Positions 8,670 to 15,345 of a stretch of DNA of 64,000 nucleotides are shown here, one piece after another. The notes under the pieces were generated by a model. The model made no database searches, had not been told where the DNA came from, and worked only from the letters and a program-made list of their open reading frames with translations. The stretch is taken from the NCBI GenBank assembly GCA_029432815.1, contig JAROBA010000013.1, positions 57,560 through 121,559 on the forward strand. Direction: 5' to 3'. The position numbers and the translations under genes were made by a program. Each line of letters begins with the position of its first letter. Position 1 is the first letter of the stretch. Source of the stretch: Pontiellaceae bacterium B1224. GTDB taxonomy: Bacteria; Verrucomicrobiota; Kiritimatiellia; Kiritimatiellales; Pontiellaceae.

Positions 8670-10397
8670 TCAGATTGCGTGTTTCACTAATTGCATGCTT
8701 CCGTCATCGGCCTGTTTAATTTTAATCCAGCAGAGCCAGTCGGCGTCGTTCGCCTCCGGATAATCCTCGCGATAGTGGCTTCCGCGCGATTCGGTTCGCA
8801 TCAAAGCGGCGCGAAGTTTCATTTCGGCATTAAGAATCATGTTGGCGGTTTCATGGCACTGCCGCAGTTCATGCAGATCTTCGGCCATCAGCAGCGGCAC
8901 CTGATGATCCCGCATATATTCAATATATGTGAGTGCCGCCAGCAGACGATCTTCGCTCTTCACATAGAGAATAAAGTTCGGGATCATCACGCCCTGCAGG
9001 GTCTGCGTGACCCACTGCGGAGAGAAGCCCTGCTGGCGCAGAAACGGCGCATAGATTTCAGTATTAATCTTTTTCAGCGTACTCTCCGGCGTCTTTACCA
9101 TGGAAACACTTTTCGCATACTCTGCTGCCGTTTTTCCGGCCAGTGCACCCTGGGCTCCGGAACCGGCCAGCGAACTGCCAACCTGCGTGTAAATGCCTCC
9201 GGTCTGCATGGAACCAAGCGCATCGCCCGCGGCATAGAGCCCCGGAATATTTGAAGAGCATTTATCATCCTGCGGGAACAGGCCTTCGGCTTTATGCTGC
9301 GACATGCCGGCCGATACTCCACCACTGGAAGCCCCCATTGGAGGACCACCATGACCGCCGTTGCCTCCACCGGGAGGCGGACCACGCCGCTCGCCATCTT
9401 TACCGCCGGCCAATCGCGCTCCATCGGGCGGACCACCGGGGCCGCCTTTGCCTCCACCACCACCCGGAGGCGGGCCCATCATACCACCGGACGACGGGCC
9501 GCTTTTCTCAACCTCAATGTTTTGTTCAACACCGAGCATGCCGCGAATCTCCTCCGTGCCTGAGGAGGTCATTTTCGGTTTTCCTTCAAGGCCGAAGTTG
9601 GTCATACCGTGTCCGTCCACCCACTCCTTACCGGTAATTTCCGCGCCGATGCGATAGGCCATGGCATCTCCATCGGAAGTCAGCGATCCGATCTGCCAAC
9701 CGGTCGGTTTAAACCCGCTGGCACCGGTGCAGAGAATCACACTTTTGGCATGAATGACGATCGACTCATTCTTATCGATATACATGCCCATGGCACCGAC
9801 CACCCGGTCGCCGTCTTTGAGCAGGTTTGTCAGGGTAACGCGTTCGATGACTGGAATCTTCCGTTCCTTGAGCGGTTTGTTCATGGCCTTGGTATAGGTG
9901 GCCTCTTTAAAAAAACCCCAGGACTCAAGCTCGTCGACAATCGATGCAGACTGATCAAGCAACAGCCCGGTGTAGACCGGGTTATTCATATATTCCGCCG
10001 CTTCAGCGGTTTTCTTCAGATATTCAGCTTTACTCATGCCATCGTTTTCGTCGAACCGGAAAATGCCACGGGCAAAAGGGGTCTGACCTGAACGACCCAC
10101 CGCGCCTTTATCAACCAGCAGTACCTTTGCACCGGCATCGTGCGCCTTAACGGCCGCAAAGACACCGGCCATACCGCCACCTACCACCAACACTTCGGTC
10201 GTCACCTGATTAATTTTTCCTTCGATGGCCTCTTTCTTTTCCTTGGCTGAACCGCCTTGCGACATCGATGGACGGCCGCCGCCCGACTCATTTTCTGGAT
10301 GCTGCTGTGCGATGACTGCCGTGCTGATTACAGCACAGGAGCCGCCGACGACTCCCATGAAGCCCCGGCGTTTAAATTTTGTATTAAGCGGACTCAT
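8670..10397 (-). CDS. Tat-exported FAD flavoprotein, fumarate reductase/AprA-like, with Gly/Pro insertion
   Basis: A 575-residue FAD-dependent oxidoreductase of the succinate dehydrogenase/fumarate reductase flavoprotein superfamily. The N-terminus has a twin-arginine-like signal (KRRGFMG, about 9-15, then a hydrophobic stretch). The dinucleotide-binding motif is VVGGGMAGVFAA (71-82), a second FAD motif is GLYAAGDALG (387-396), and the C-terminus has the family signature RTESRGSHYREDYP. Residues about 299-362 are a Gly/Pro/Ser-rich low-complexity insertion (GGMMGPPPGGGGG and similar), which I do not know from this family. ATG overlaps the membrane-protein gene by 14 bases. With the ferredoxin and haem protein it should form a redox chain; the substrate is unknown. 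Confidence 0.85.
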   Translation of the reverse strand: MSPLNTKFKRRGFMGVVGGSCAVISTAVIAQQHPENESGGGRPSMSQGGSAKEKKEAIEGKINQVTTEVLVVGGGMAGVFAAVKAHDAGAKVLLVDKGAVGRSGQTPFARGIFRFDENDGMSKAEYLKKTAEAAEYMNNPVYTGLLLDQSASIVDELESWGFFKEATYTKAMNKPLKERKIPVIERVTLTNLLKDGDRVVGAMGMYIDKNESIVIHAKSVILCTGASGFKPTGWQIGSLTSDGDAMAYRIGAEITGKEWVDGHGMTNFGLEGKPKMTSSGTEEIRGMLGVEQNIEVEKSGPSSGGMMGPPPGGGGGKGGPGGPPDGARLAGGKDGERRGPPPGGGNGGHGGPPMGASSGGVSAGMSQHKAEGLFPQDDKCSSNIPGLYAAGDALGSMQTGGIYTQVGSSLAGSGAQGALAGKTAAEYAKSVSMVKTPESTLKKINTEIYAPFLRQQGFSPQWVTQTLQGVMIPNFILYVKSEDRLLAALTYIEYMRDHQVPLLMAEDLHELRQCHETANMILNAEMKLRAALMRTESRGSHYREDYPEANDADWLCWIKIKQADDGSMQLVKHAI

Positions 10398-11031
10398 GTT
10401 GATCCCCTATATTTATAATGATTGAAGTTTTTTCGGAGCGATGCGGAAGATACGAAACCAGCAGCGCGGCAACAGCGCCGCCCGCCAGCACGATCCAGAA
10501 TGCGGACATCGCCGGATTGCTATGGCGGCCAATCAAGATCACATGCCAAGAAGCGAAACCAACGAAGCCGATGGACAGCAGGCCATGGATATAGCGGAAC
10601 AGTTTTGCCGGTATTTTTTTCCGAACAAAAGCAACCACCACGAGAATAATCATCAAAAACCAGGCAACGATTCCGGTCAGCATCAGCGGCGACTTGATCA
10701 TCAGCATCAGATTATGCATCGGATTCGATTCTACCACCCAGAACCGGCGGGCAATCATCAGTACCGGATGAATCAGAAAGAACAGTCCCGCTGCATAACC
10801 GATATATTTATGCCAGCGCAACGTGGTGGAATATTTCATCTTCACTGTGTTTTTCGGCATGAGGCGAGACAGCCAGAACAGACTGAGCATCAGACCGAAT
10901 GCGCCCAGACTCACCAGCAGAACAACCGCTTGATAGGTTGTTTTTGTCGGCACGTCCTGCGACAGCGCCAGACCGATCGGTGTCAGCACGAAGAACAGGA
11001 GAAATATCGGCATAAAAATCCATTTAGTCAT
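10384..11031 (-). CDS. Membrane haem protein, ferric-reductase-like/cytochrome b type
   Basis: A 215-residue integral membrane protein with six hydrophobic segments. Two helices carry histidine pairs, RWHKYIGYAAGLFFLIHP and RYIHGLLSIGFVGFASWH, with spacing suited to binding two b-type haems across the membrane, as in the ferric-reductase-like transmembrane (MsrQ/FRD) families. It probably carries electrons between the quinone pool or ferredoxin and the flavoprotein encoded next. It starts 4 bases after the ferredoxin stop and overlaps the flavoprotein start, so the three genes are tightly coupled. Confidence 0.8.
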   Translation of the reverse strand: MTKWIFMPIFLLFFVLTPIGLALSQDVPTKTTYQAVVLLVSLGAFGLMLSLFWLSRLMPKNTVKMKYSTTLRWHKYIGYAAGLFFLIHPVLMIARRFWVVESNPMHNLMLMIKSPLMLTGIVAWFLMIILVVVAFVRKKIPAKLFRYIHGLLSIGFVGFASWHVILIGRHSNPAMSAFWIVLAGGAVAALLVSYLPHRSEKTSIIINIGDQHESA

Positions 11032-11035
11032 CGGT

Positions 11036-11251
11036 TCATCCCCACGCCGTGATGGACGGAATCACTCTTCCGTCCGTAATTGTGATGGCATCCACCGGGC
11101 AGTATTGCTGGCAGAGATAACAGACCTGACAATCCTGCGGGTAGCGAATTTCAGCCTTCTTTGTTTTCGGGTTCATTCGAATCACATCTGTCGGGCAGGT
11201 TGGAACACACGTTCCGCAGCCGATGCACCCGTCAATTCGTTCAATAGCCAT
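11036..11251 (-). CDS. 2x[4Fe-4S] ferredoxin (AprB-like)
   Basis: A 71-residue ferredoxin with two cluster motifs, CIGCGTCVPTCP and CQVCYLCQQYCP. The CQVCYLCQ spacing and the C-terminal ...ITAWG resemble small ferredoxins found beside fumarate reductase/AprA-like flavoproteins. It is the first gene of the operon that ends at 7889 and has a predicted regulon promoter 42-75 bases upstream. It lacks a signal peptide, whereas the flavoprotein looks Tat-exported; either they are exported as a complex or the ferredoxin acts on the inner side. Confidence 0.88.
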   Translation of the reverse strand: MAIERIDGCIGCGTCVPTCPTDVIRMNPKTKKAEIRYPQDCQVCYLCQQYCPVDAITITDGRVIPSITAWG

Positions 11252-11274
11252 TCTTAAGCTCCGGTCAATTGTTT

Positions 11275-11289
11275 TTCCAATCGTTGGAA
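11275..11289. repeat. TTCCA-N5-TGGAA palindrome in ferredoxin leader
   Basis: A perfect copy of the dispersed palindrome lies between the predicted -10 and the ferredoxin start, so it would be in the 5' leader of the transcript. Confidence 0.8.
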
Positions 11290-11292
11290 CAG

Positions 11293-11326
11293 AAGCTAGC
11301 AGACCGAACCTTAAGCAAAGATTAAG
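11293..11326 (-). promoter_or_regulatory. Predicted regulon promoter of the ferredoxin-flavoprotein operon
   Basis: On the minus strand, CTTAATCTTTGCTTAAGG (11309-11326) is an 11-bp-spaced direct repeat of CTTAA, the spacing used by OmpR/PhoB-type regulators. Ten bases downstream is an extended -10 (TGC then TAGCTT, 11293-11298). The same arrangement occurs seven times between 11293 and 14667. Confidence 0.8.
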
Positions 11327-11342
11327 GTAGCGCTACCGTCTG

Positions 11343-11381
11343 AAAAAAGTTCCAGCCATTGGAAAATCCAATGACTGGAAC
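11343..11381 (-). terminator. Intrinsic terminator downstream of EF-hand gene
   Basis: A 15-bp stem (11349-11363 with 11367-11381, one mismatch, loop AAA) is followed on the minus strand by six T residues (11343-11348). The left arm contains a TTCCA-N5-TGGAA palindrome. It separates the EF-hand gene from the promoter of the ferredoxin operon. Confidence 0.8.
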
Positions 11382-11407
11382 CGCGTTGTTGGGGAGGGAA
11401 AAATGGA

Positions 11408-11455
11408 GGCCGCCCGAAGAAGCGGAGTTGGGGATGCCGAAAACTCCGGGCGGCC
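11408..11455. other. Nested inverted repeat after EF-hand gene
   Basis: GGCCGCCCG / CGGGCGGCC form an outer stem and GGAGTT / AACTCC an inner stem. It lies just after the stop at 11467 and could protect the 3' end or assist termination. Confidence 0.6.
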
Positions 11456-11466
11456 GGTGTTGCTTT

Positions 11467-11937
11467 CTAACGTTGCCCGCGCGGCGGGGGGCCACTGGGC
11501 GCTTCGTCGGAACTGAGATATCCATCGCTGTTTTTATCCAGCTCGGAAAAGGCATTTGCCGGGCCGTCGAATTCCGTCGAGGAAACTTTGCCATCGTTAT
11601 CTTTATCCAGCCGGGTCACAAAATCGGCAGAACTGCCGGACTGCTGTCCCTGCTGCGGAGGCTGTTGCTGCCCCTGGCCTTGCTGACCCTGTTGCTGCTG
11701 AGGAGGGCCTGAGGGAATTTCAGTTGTGATGAGATACCCATCACCATCAATATCGAACGTTGTAAAATGTTCGTCCGGCCCATCGAATTCGCTCTTTGAG
11801 ATTTTACCATCGTTGTCTTTATCGAGCCGTGTGATCATATCTGACGCAGAAGGGGCTGCGCCCTGCTGCTGATTATTCTGAGCTGCCATGGTGGTACCGG
11901 CGGCAAGCAACAGGATTAAGATTGCCTGTGTTTTCAT
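11467..11937 (-). CDS. Secreted two-repeat EF-hand protein
   Basis: A 156-residue exported protein. A signal peptide (MKTQAIL...TTMAAQ) is followed by two copies of a module of about 60 residues, each with a pair of EF-hand loops: DKDNDGKISKSE and DIDGDGYLITTE in the first, DKDNDGKVSSTE and DKNSDGYLSSDE in the second. Each module ends in SGPP, and a Gln/Gly/Pro linker lies between. ATG at 11937 has a GGAGAA site; an upstream ATG at 11967 has none. It probably binds calcium in the periplasm. A regulon promoter lies about 140 bases upstream, so it is probably coexpressed with the flavoprotein operon. Confidence 0.85.
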   Translation of the reverse strand: MKTQAILILLLAAGTTMAAQNNQQQGAAPSASDMITRLDKDNDGKISKSEFDGPDEHFTTFDIDGDGYLITTEIPSGPPQQQQGQQGQGQQQPPQQGQQSGSSADFVTRLDKDNDGKVSSTEFDGPANAFSELDKNSDGYLSSDEAPSGPPPRGQR

Positions 11938-12072
11938 TTTTTTGTTCTCCGTATTGTTTTTAATCATACTGTTAATCTGGCTTTAACTGCCTGCATCATT
12001 TGCAAAGAACGCACAGCAAGGTTGGTCTCCATTTCGGATGACGATCTGTGCCATCTCCTATCGTTGAAACAG

Positions 12073-12106
12073 AACGTAGCACGCACGACCTTAAGCGGAG
12101 ATTAAG
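12073..12106 (-). promoter_or_regulatory. Predicted regulon promoter of the EF-hand gene
   Basis: On the minus strand, CTTAATCTCCGCTTAAGG (12089-12106), then 10 bases ending in TGC, then TACGTT (12073-12078). The 5' leader to the ATG at 11937 would be about 130 bases. Confidence 0.78.
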
Positions 12107-12187
12107 CCGGAACTATTTCCGGGAAAATTTTCCAGACCCTGGAAAAATACAATGGCCGGAACGGGGTTTAAGGAAACGTGCAGCATG

Positions 12188-12541
12188 TTATGCCGCAACA
12201 GAACGGATGGTTTTATTTTCCGCGCCATAAATGGACTCAGCCATTTTTGCAAACATATCCGATTCAGTCTGCTCGGAAAGGCGGTCCATGATTCTGTAAA
12301 ACGGCCCGGCTTCATTTGAAATGGTACAGGCCAGTTTATAATAGCGAAGCGAAATTTCATACAGCCCCAACCGGTAATAAAGCCAGCCCGCACGCGCCAG
12401 AACCGCATACGACGAACTTTCTTCACTGAGGATTCTGCGGTGGATATTGAGGGCCGCCAGAATGTCGCCCCGGTTTTCCGCCATGCGGGATTCCTCCCAC
12501 CGTTCTTCCCGTAAAACACGCTGCCTGCTAACTGAATTCAT
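12188..12541 (-). CDS. TPR-like small protein, paralogue 1
   Basis: A 117-residue helical protein with a single TPR-like unit (SYAVLARAGWLYYRLGLYEISLRYYKLA), preceded by a conserved ERWEESRMAE...IHRRILSEES helix. It has no signal peptide or membrane segment. AGGAAGG precedes ATG 12541; the frame continues upstream without protein-like sequence. Two paralogues lie at 12667-13011 and 14165-14515. I do not recognise the family. Each copy has its own copy of the regulon promoter, so it probably acts with the two-component system or the redox operon, perhaps as an adaptor. Confidence 0.8.
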   Translation of the reverse strand: MNSVSRQRVLREERWEESRMAENRGDILAALNIHRRILSEESSSYAVLARAGWLYYRLGLYEISLRYYKLACTISNEAGPFYRIMDRLSEQTESDMFAKMAESIYGAENKTIRSVAA

Positions 12542-12576
12542 TGGAACCTTCCTATGGTTTTCATTTGATAGTGCGA

Positions 12577-12610
12577 AAGATGGCAGACTTCTCATTAAGC
12601 CAAGATTAAG
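12577..12610 (-). promoter_or_regulatory. Predicted regulon promoter of TPR-like paralogue 1
   Basis: On the minus strand, CTTAATCTTGGCTTAATG (12593-12610), 10 bases, then CATCTT (12577-12582). This is the weakest -10 and box of the set but keeps the exact spacing. Confidence 0.7.
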
Positions 12611-12666
12611 CCCGTTCTTTAATCGGCGAAAAGTTCCAATCTCCGGAAGCGCAGAGCAAAGGCGGT

Positions 12667-13011
12667 TTATTCGGTGGTTACGTCGGGGTGCAGGTCCCCC
12701 GTTTCGCGCACCAGTTCACCGACTTCGGTTAAAGTGTAGGTTTCTCCCAGGGCAATCAGGCAGTTCTTGATGTCTGACAATGGCCAGCCTTCTTTTGATA
12801 ACGAGCTGGCCAGTTCATAATAGCGCAGTGCCACTTCATAGAGTCCCAACTTGTAGTACAGCCAGCCCGCACGCGACATAACGGCATAGGACGGTGATTC
12901 TTCACTGATAAATTCCAGATGGATTTCAAGGGCCCTGACGAGATCGCCCTGCTCTTCTGCCCGTTGTGATGCAACCCACCGTTCCTGCCGTACGTGTTCC
13001 TGTTCTTCCAT
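12667..13011 (-). CDS. TPR-like small protein, paralogue 2
   Basis: A 114-residue paralogue of the 12188-12541 protein: ERWVASQRAEEQGDLVRALEIH followed by ESPSYAVMSRAGWLYYKLGLYE, the same TPR-like unit. The C-terminus differs and is acidic. No signal peptide. Its own regulon promoter is 34-67 bases upstream of the ATG. Confidence 0.8.
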   Translation of the reverse strand: MEEQEHVRQERWVASQRAEEQGDLVRALEIHLEFISEESPSYAVMSRAGWLYYKLGLYEVALRYYELASSLSKEGWPLSDIKNCLIALGETYTLTEVGELVRETGDLHPDVTTE

Positions 13012-13044
13012 CGCGTCCCTTTGCTTCCGCTATCGTTCGTATGA

Positions 13045-13078
13045 AAATTAGCAAACGCTTCCTTAAGCCCAGATGAAG
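13045..13078 (-). promoter_or_regulatory. Predicted regulon promoter of TPR-like paralogue 2
   Basis: On the minus strand, CTTCATCTGGGCTTAAGG (13061-13078; one change in the distal half-site), 10 bases ending TTGC, then TAATTT (13045-13050). Confidence 0.76.
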
Positions 13079-13121
13079 TTGCGGAGGAACAAGGATATCC
13101 AATGAGCAGTAAGCATATGCA

Positions 13122-13162
13122 TAAAAGGACACGCCCCGAAGACGAGAATCGTCTTCAGGGCG
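13122..13162 (-). terminator. Terminator-like hairpin downstream of secreted protein gene
   Basis: A 14-bp stem (13132-13145 with 13149-13162, loop GAA, one mismatched pair) is followed on the minus strand by GTGTCCTTTTAT. It lies 70 bases after the stop at 13232. Confidence 0.7.
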
Positions 13163-13231
13163 CGTTGAGGGAGGGGCAAAGAATAAATTATTTTGAATTA
13201 CCTCCGGTCGGGAACAGCAGATGGATCATTA

Positions 13232-13957
13232 TTAATCGGCATTGGAATCGACCGAATTGTAAACCGGCAGCTCGATCTCCCGAGTCAGTATGCTTCCGTC
13301 TGCAGCTTCCATGCTGACAGTAATTAACATACGGCTTGAGGAAGAACCGGTGACAACAGCGGACCGTGTTGAATAGACCTTCCATTCCAGCGCCCCCAAA
13401 TGCTCAATTTGAATAACTCCATCGGCCACCGACGAAAGCGTCGTTTCTTCAGTTTCAAAAGAGGAATCCTGCGGCCATTCAGTCAAAGAAGCTTCATCGG
13501 CAGCGGCACCGCTCTGTTCATAAAGAATCTGATAACTCAGCTCTATGTTTTCAAGGGCGATGCCACCCAGATTATAGAGCGTGAGATAATGCCGATGTTC
13601 ACTGATGCTCGTCGTCGAAAACACACCTTCATCGCTCTCACCACTCAGATCCTCTACCCTCCATTGCTGATCAACGGTATGGGTCGGGATAATCACGAAG
13701 CGCGTGGGCGACATAAACAGTTCTGCCATTTCCTGCTGTTTCAGATAGATTCCGTCTTCTTCAGTGAATACCGACAGACTGGAGTGTATCGTATAGCCAT
13801 CCGCCGTGAGCAGTTCAACCGTATCTTCCTGGCTGTCGCATGCAATGACCACCGCGCTGAAAACGAAACCGTCATCCATGGTGAAGTTATGAAATTCCTC
13901 ATATCCATAAACCGTGCAGGATACAATCAGGCTAATCAGGGCAATCATTTTTTTCAT
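13232..13957 (-). CDS. Secreted protein of unknown function with SHD1-like N-terminal segment
   Basis: A 241-residue exported protein with a signal peptide (MKKMIALISLIVSCTVYG). Residues about 20-75 (FTMDDGFVFSAVVIACDS...VELLTADGYTIHSSLSVFTEED) resemble a diverged SHD1-type beta domain. The rest, mainly beta, resembles the layout of the SHD1 paralogues at 21183 and 21996. ATG 13957 has GGAGA at good spacing; a second ATG at 13969 lacks one. A regulon promoter lies upstream. Confidence 0.72.
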   Translation of the reverse strand: MKKMIALISLIVSCTVYGYEEFHNFTMDDGFVFSAVVIACDSQEDTVELLTADGYTIHSSLSVFTEEDGIYLKQQEMAELFMSPTRFVIIPTHTVDQQWRVEDLSGESDEGVFSTTSISEHRHYLTLYNLGGIALENIELSYQILYEQSGAAADEASLTEWPQDSSFETEETTLSSVADGVIQIEHLGALEWKVYSTRSAVVTGSSSSRMLITVSMEAADGSILTREIELPVYNSVDSNAD

Positions 13958-14044
13958 CTCAGTCTCCATTTAATGCATTACTTCCAACATCTTGAATCGG
14001 GCAAGTGCGTTCGTGATTTTTTCCTTTTCCGATAATCTGCATGC

Positions 14045-14078
14045 AAGGTAGCACCCCGGGCCTTAAGAGAAGATTAAG
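14045..14078 (-). promoter_or_regulatory. Predicted regulon promoter of the secreted protein gene
   Basis: On the minus strand, CTTAATCTTCTCTTAAGG (14061-14078), 10 bases ending GTGC, then TACCTT (14045-14050). Confidence 0.78.
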
Positions 14079-14094
14079 CCGTAAACTTTTGCTG

Positions 14095-14133
14095 AAAAAA
14101 GTTCCGGCCATTGGAAAATCCAATGACCGGAAC
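14095..14133 (-). terminator. Intrinsic terminator downstream of TPR-like paralogue 3
   Basis: A 15-bp stem (14101-14115 with 14119-14133, loop AAA, one mismatch) is followed on the minus strand by six T residues. Almost the same sequence as the terminator at 11343-11381. Confidence 0.8.
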
Positions 14134-14164
14134 AGAGTGAGGGGGATGTTATTGAAACTTGTTT

Positions 14165-14515
14165 TTATAAATGCGGTTTAGTTCCTGAATGCTCTGCCCG
14201 ACTGATCGCATCGGACACCACGGCCAACGTGTCATCATCTCCAAGCGCCGCCAGACAGTTCATTATTCCGTACAACGCCCAATCATCATTGGAGAGCGCA
14301 CAGGCCCGCTCATAAAACTCGAGCGCTTTACCGTAAGCACCCAGTTTATAATAGAGCCATCCGGCTCGCAGGCTGGCGGCATACGATGCGTTTTCCTCCG
14401 AAATAATCGTCCGGTGAATTTCCATCGCTTTTTTAAAATCTCCCAGCTCCTCAACACGCCGCGATTCCGCCCAGCGATCCTGTTGTGCTTCGATCTGGTT
14501 TTGAGTTGCTGTCAT
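14165..14515 (-). CDS. TPR-like small protein, paralogue 3
   Basis: A 116-residue paralogue of the 12188 and 12667 proteins: DRWAESRRVEELGDFKKAMEIH then ENASYAASLRAGWLYYKLGAYG and ALEFYERACALSNDDW. No signal peptide. ATG at 14515 is preceded by AAGAAGG; the longer frame to 14677 runs through promoter sequence and is not used. It is divergent from the response regulator gene. Confidence 0.8.
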   Translation of the reverse strand: MTATQNQIEAQQDRWAESRRVEELGDFKKAMEIHRTIISEENASYAASLRAGWLYYKLGAYGKALEFYERACALSNDDWALYGIMNCLAALGDDDTLAVVSDAISRAEHSGTKPHL

Positions 14516-14550
14516 GATGCCTTCTTTTCGTTTTCCAAATGTTGGAACGC

Positions 14551-14584
14551 ACATTAGCAGGCCCAACCTTAAGCGCAGGTTAAG
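14551..14584 (-). promoter_or_regulatory. Predicted regulon promoter of TPR-like paralogue 3
   Basis: On the minus strand, CTTAACCTGCGCTTAAGG (14567-14584), 10 bases ending CTGC, then TAATGT (14551-14556). A TTCCA-N5-TGGAA palindrome (14533-14547) lies in the leader. Confidence 0.76.
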
Positions 14585-14633
14585 CGGTGAATTTTTCCAG
14601 CTATTGTTGAAAAACCAGAGATTGGAGCGTTTT

Positions 14634-14667
14634 CTTAATCCATTCTTAAGGTAGAATCGCCTACTGT
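14634..14667 (+). promoter_or_regulatory. Predicted autoregulatory promoter of the response regulator
   Basis: On the plus strand, CTTAATCCATTCTTAAGG (14634-14651), 10 bases, then TACTGT (14662-14667), 24 bases before the response regulator ATG. The same box as the six minus-strand promoters suggests that the regulator controls its own gene and all the others. Confidence 0.78.
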
Positions 14668-14691
14668 TCGACCTCATTAAAGGAGTTGAAA

Positions 14692-15345
14692 ATGCGATTA
14701 CTGATTGTAGAAGACGAAGCTGACTTGAGAGTGGCCCTGACCATGTCGCTGGAAGAGGACGGCTATGTTATCGACTCGGCAGAGGACGGCGAAGAAGGTC
14801 TCTACAAAGCCATGAACTGGGACTACGATGTAATCATTCTGGATATTATGATGCCGAAGATGGACGGGTGGGATGTGCTCGCTGAACTTCGTAAAGAAAA
14901 AAACACACCGGTGCTGATCCTGACGGCGCGCGGAGCCATCGACGACCGGGTGAAAGGCCTGGATCTGGGCTCCGACGATTTTCTGGTTAAACCGTTTGAT
15001 ATGGCCGAGCTATCCGCACGCCTGCGCGCTCTGATCCGCCGCGCGGCCGGAAAAACCTCCACAGTATTAACCTACCGGGGGCTTCAACTCGACACGGCAA
15101 AAAAGACGGTGAGTGTCGATGCCATCGCTGTACAACTCACGGCGCTCGAATATGCGCTGGTTCAATTTCTTCTGATGCATCAAGACACCGTGGTGAGCCG
15201 AACTGACCTCTACGAACACCTCTTCAATGAAGACGATGACTCCCTCTCCAATGTCCTCGACGTGCATGTTTGTAATGCCCGCCGGAAACTGGGAGGCACT
15301 TATATTAAAACCCGCCGGGGGCTCGGCTACACCATAGGCGATTAA
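14692..15345 (+). CDS. OmpR-family response regulator
   Basis: A 217-residue response regulator. The receiver domain has the acidic pair Glu7/Asp8, phospho-acceptor Asp 51 (ILDIMMPKMDG) and the conserved Lys in FLVKPF. The C-terminal winged helix (about 125-215) ends RRGLGYTIGD, typical of OmpR/PhoB. ATG 14692 has AGGAG six bases upstream; a TTG two codons earlier is less likely. The stop abuts the kinase ATG. It is the best candidate to bind the CTTAA direct repeats in the surrounding promoters. Confidence 0.92.
   Translation: MRLLIVEDEADLRVALTMSLEEDGYVIDSAEDGEEGLYKAMNWDYDVIILDIMMPKMDGWDVLAELRKEKNTPVLILTARGAIDDRVKGLDLGSDDFLVKPFDMAELSARLRALIRRAAGKTSTVLTYRGLQLDTAKKTVSVDAIAVQLTALEYALVQFLLMHQDTVVSRTDLYEHLFNEDDDSLSNVLDVHVCNARRKLGGTYIKTRRGLGYTIGD

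Noticed and set aside
14102..14116. Further palindrome copies with one mismatch (also 40992, 43168, 45234, 28233)
   Set aside because: Left out of the count of 38 to keep it strict; they may be decayed copies.
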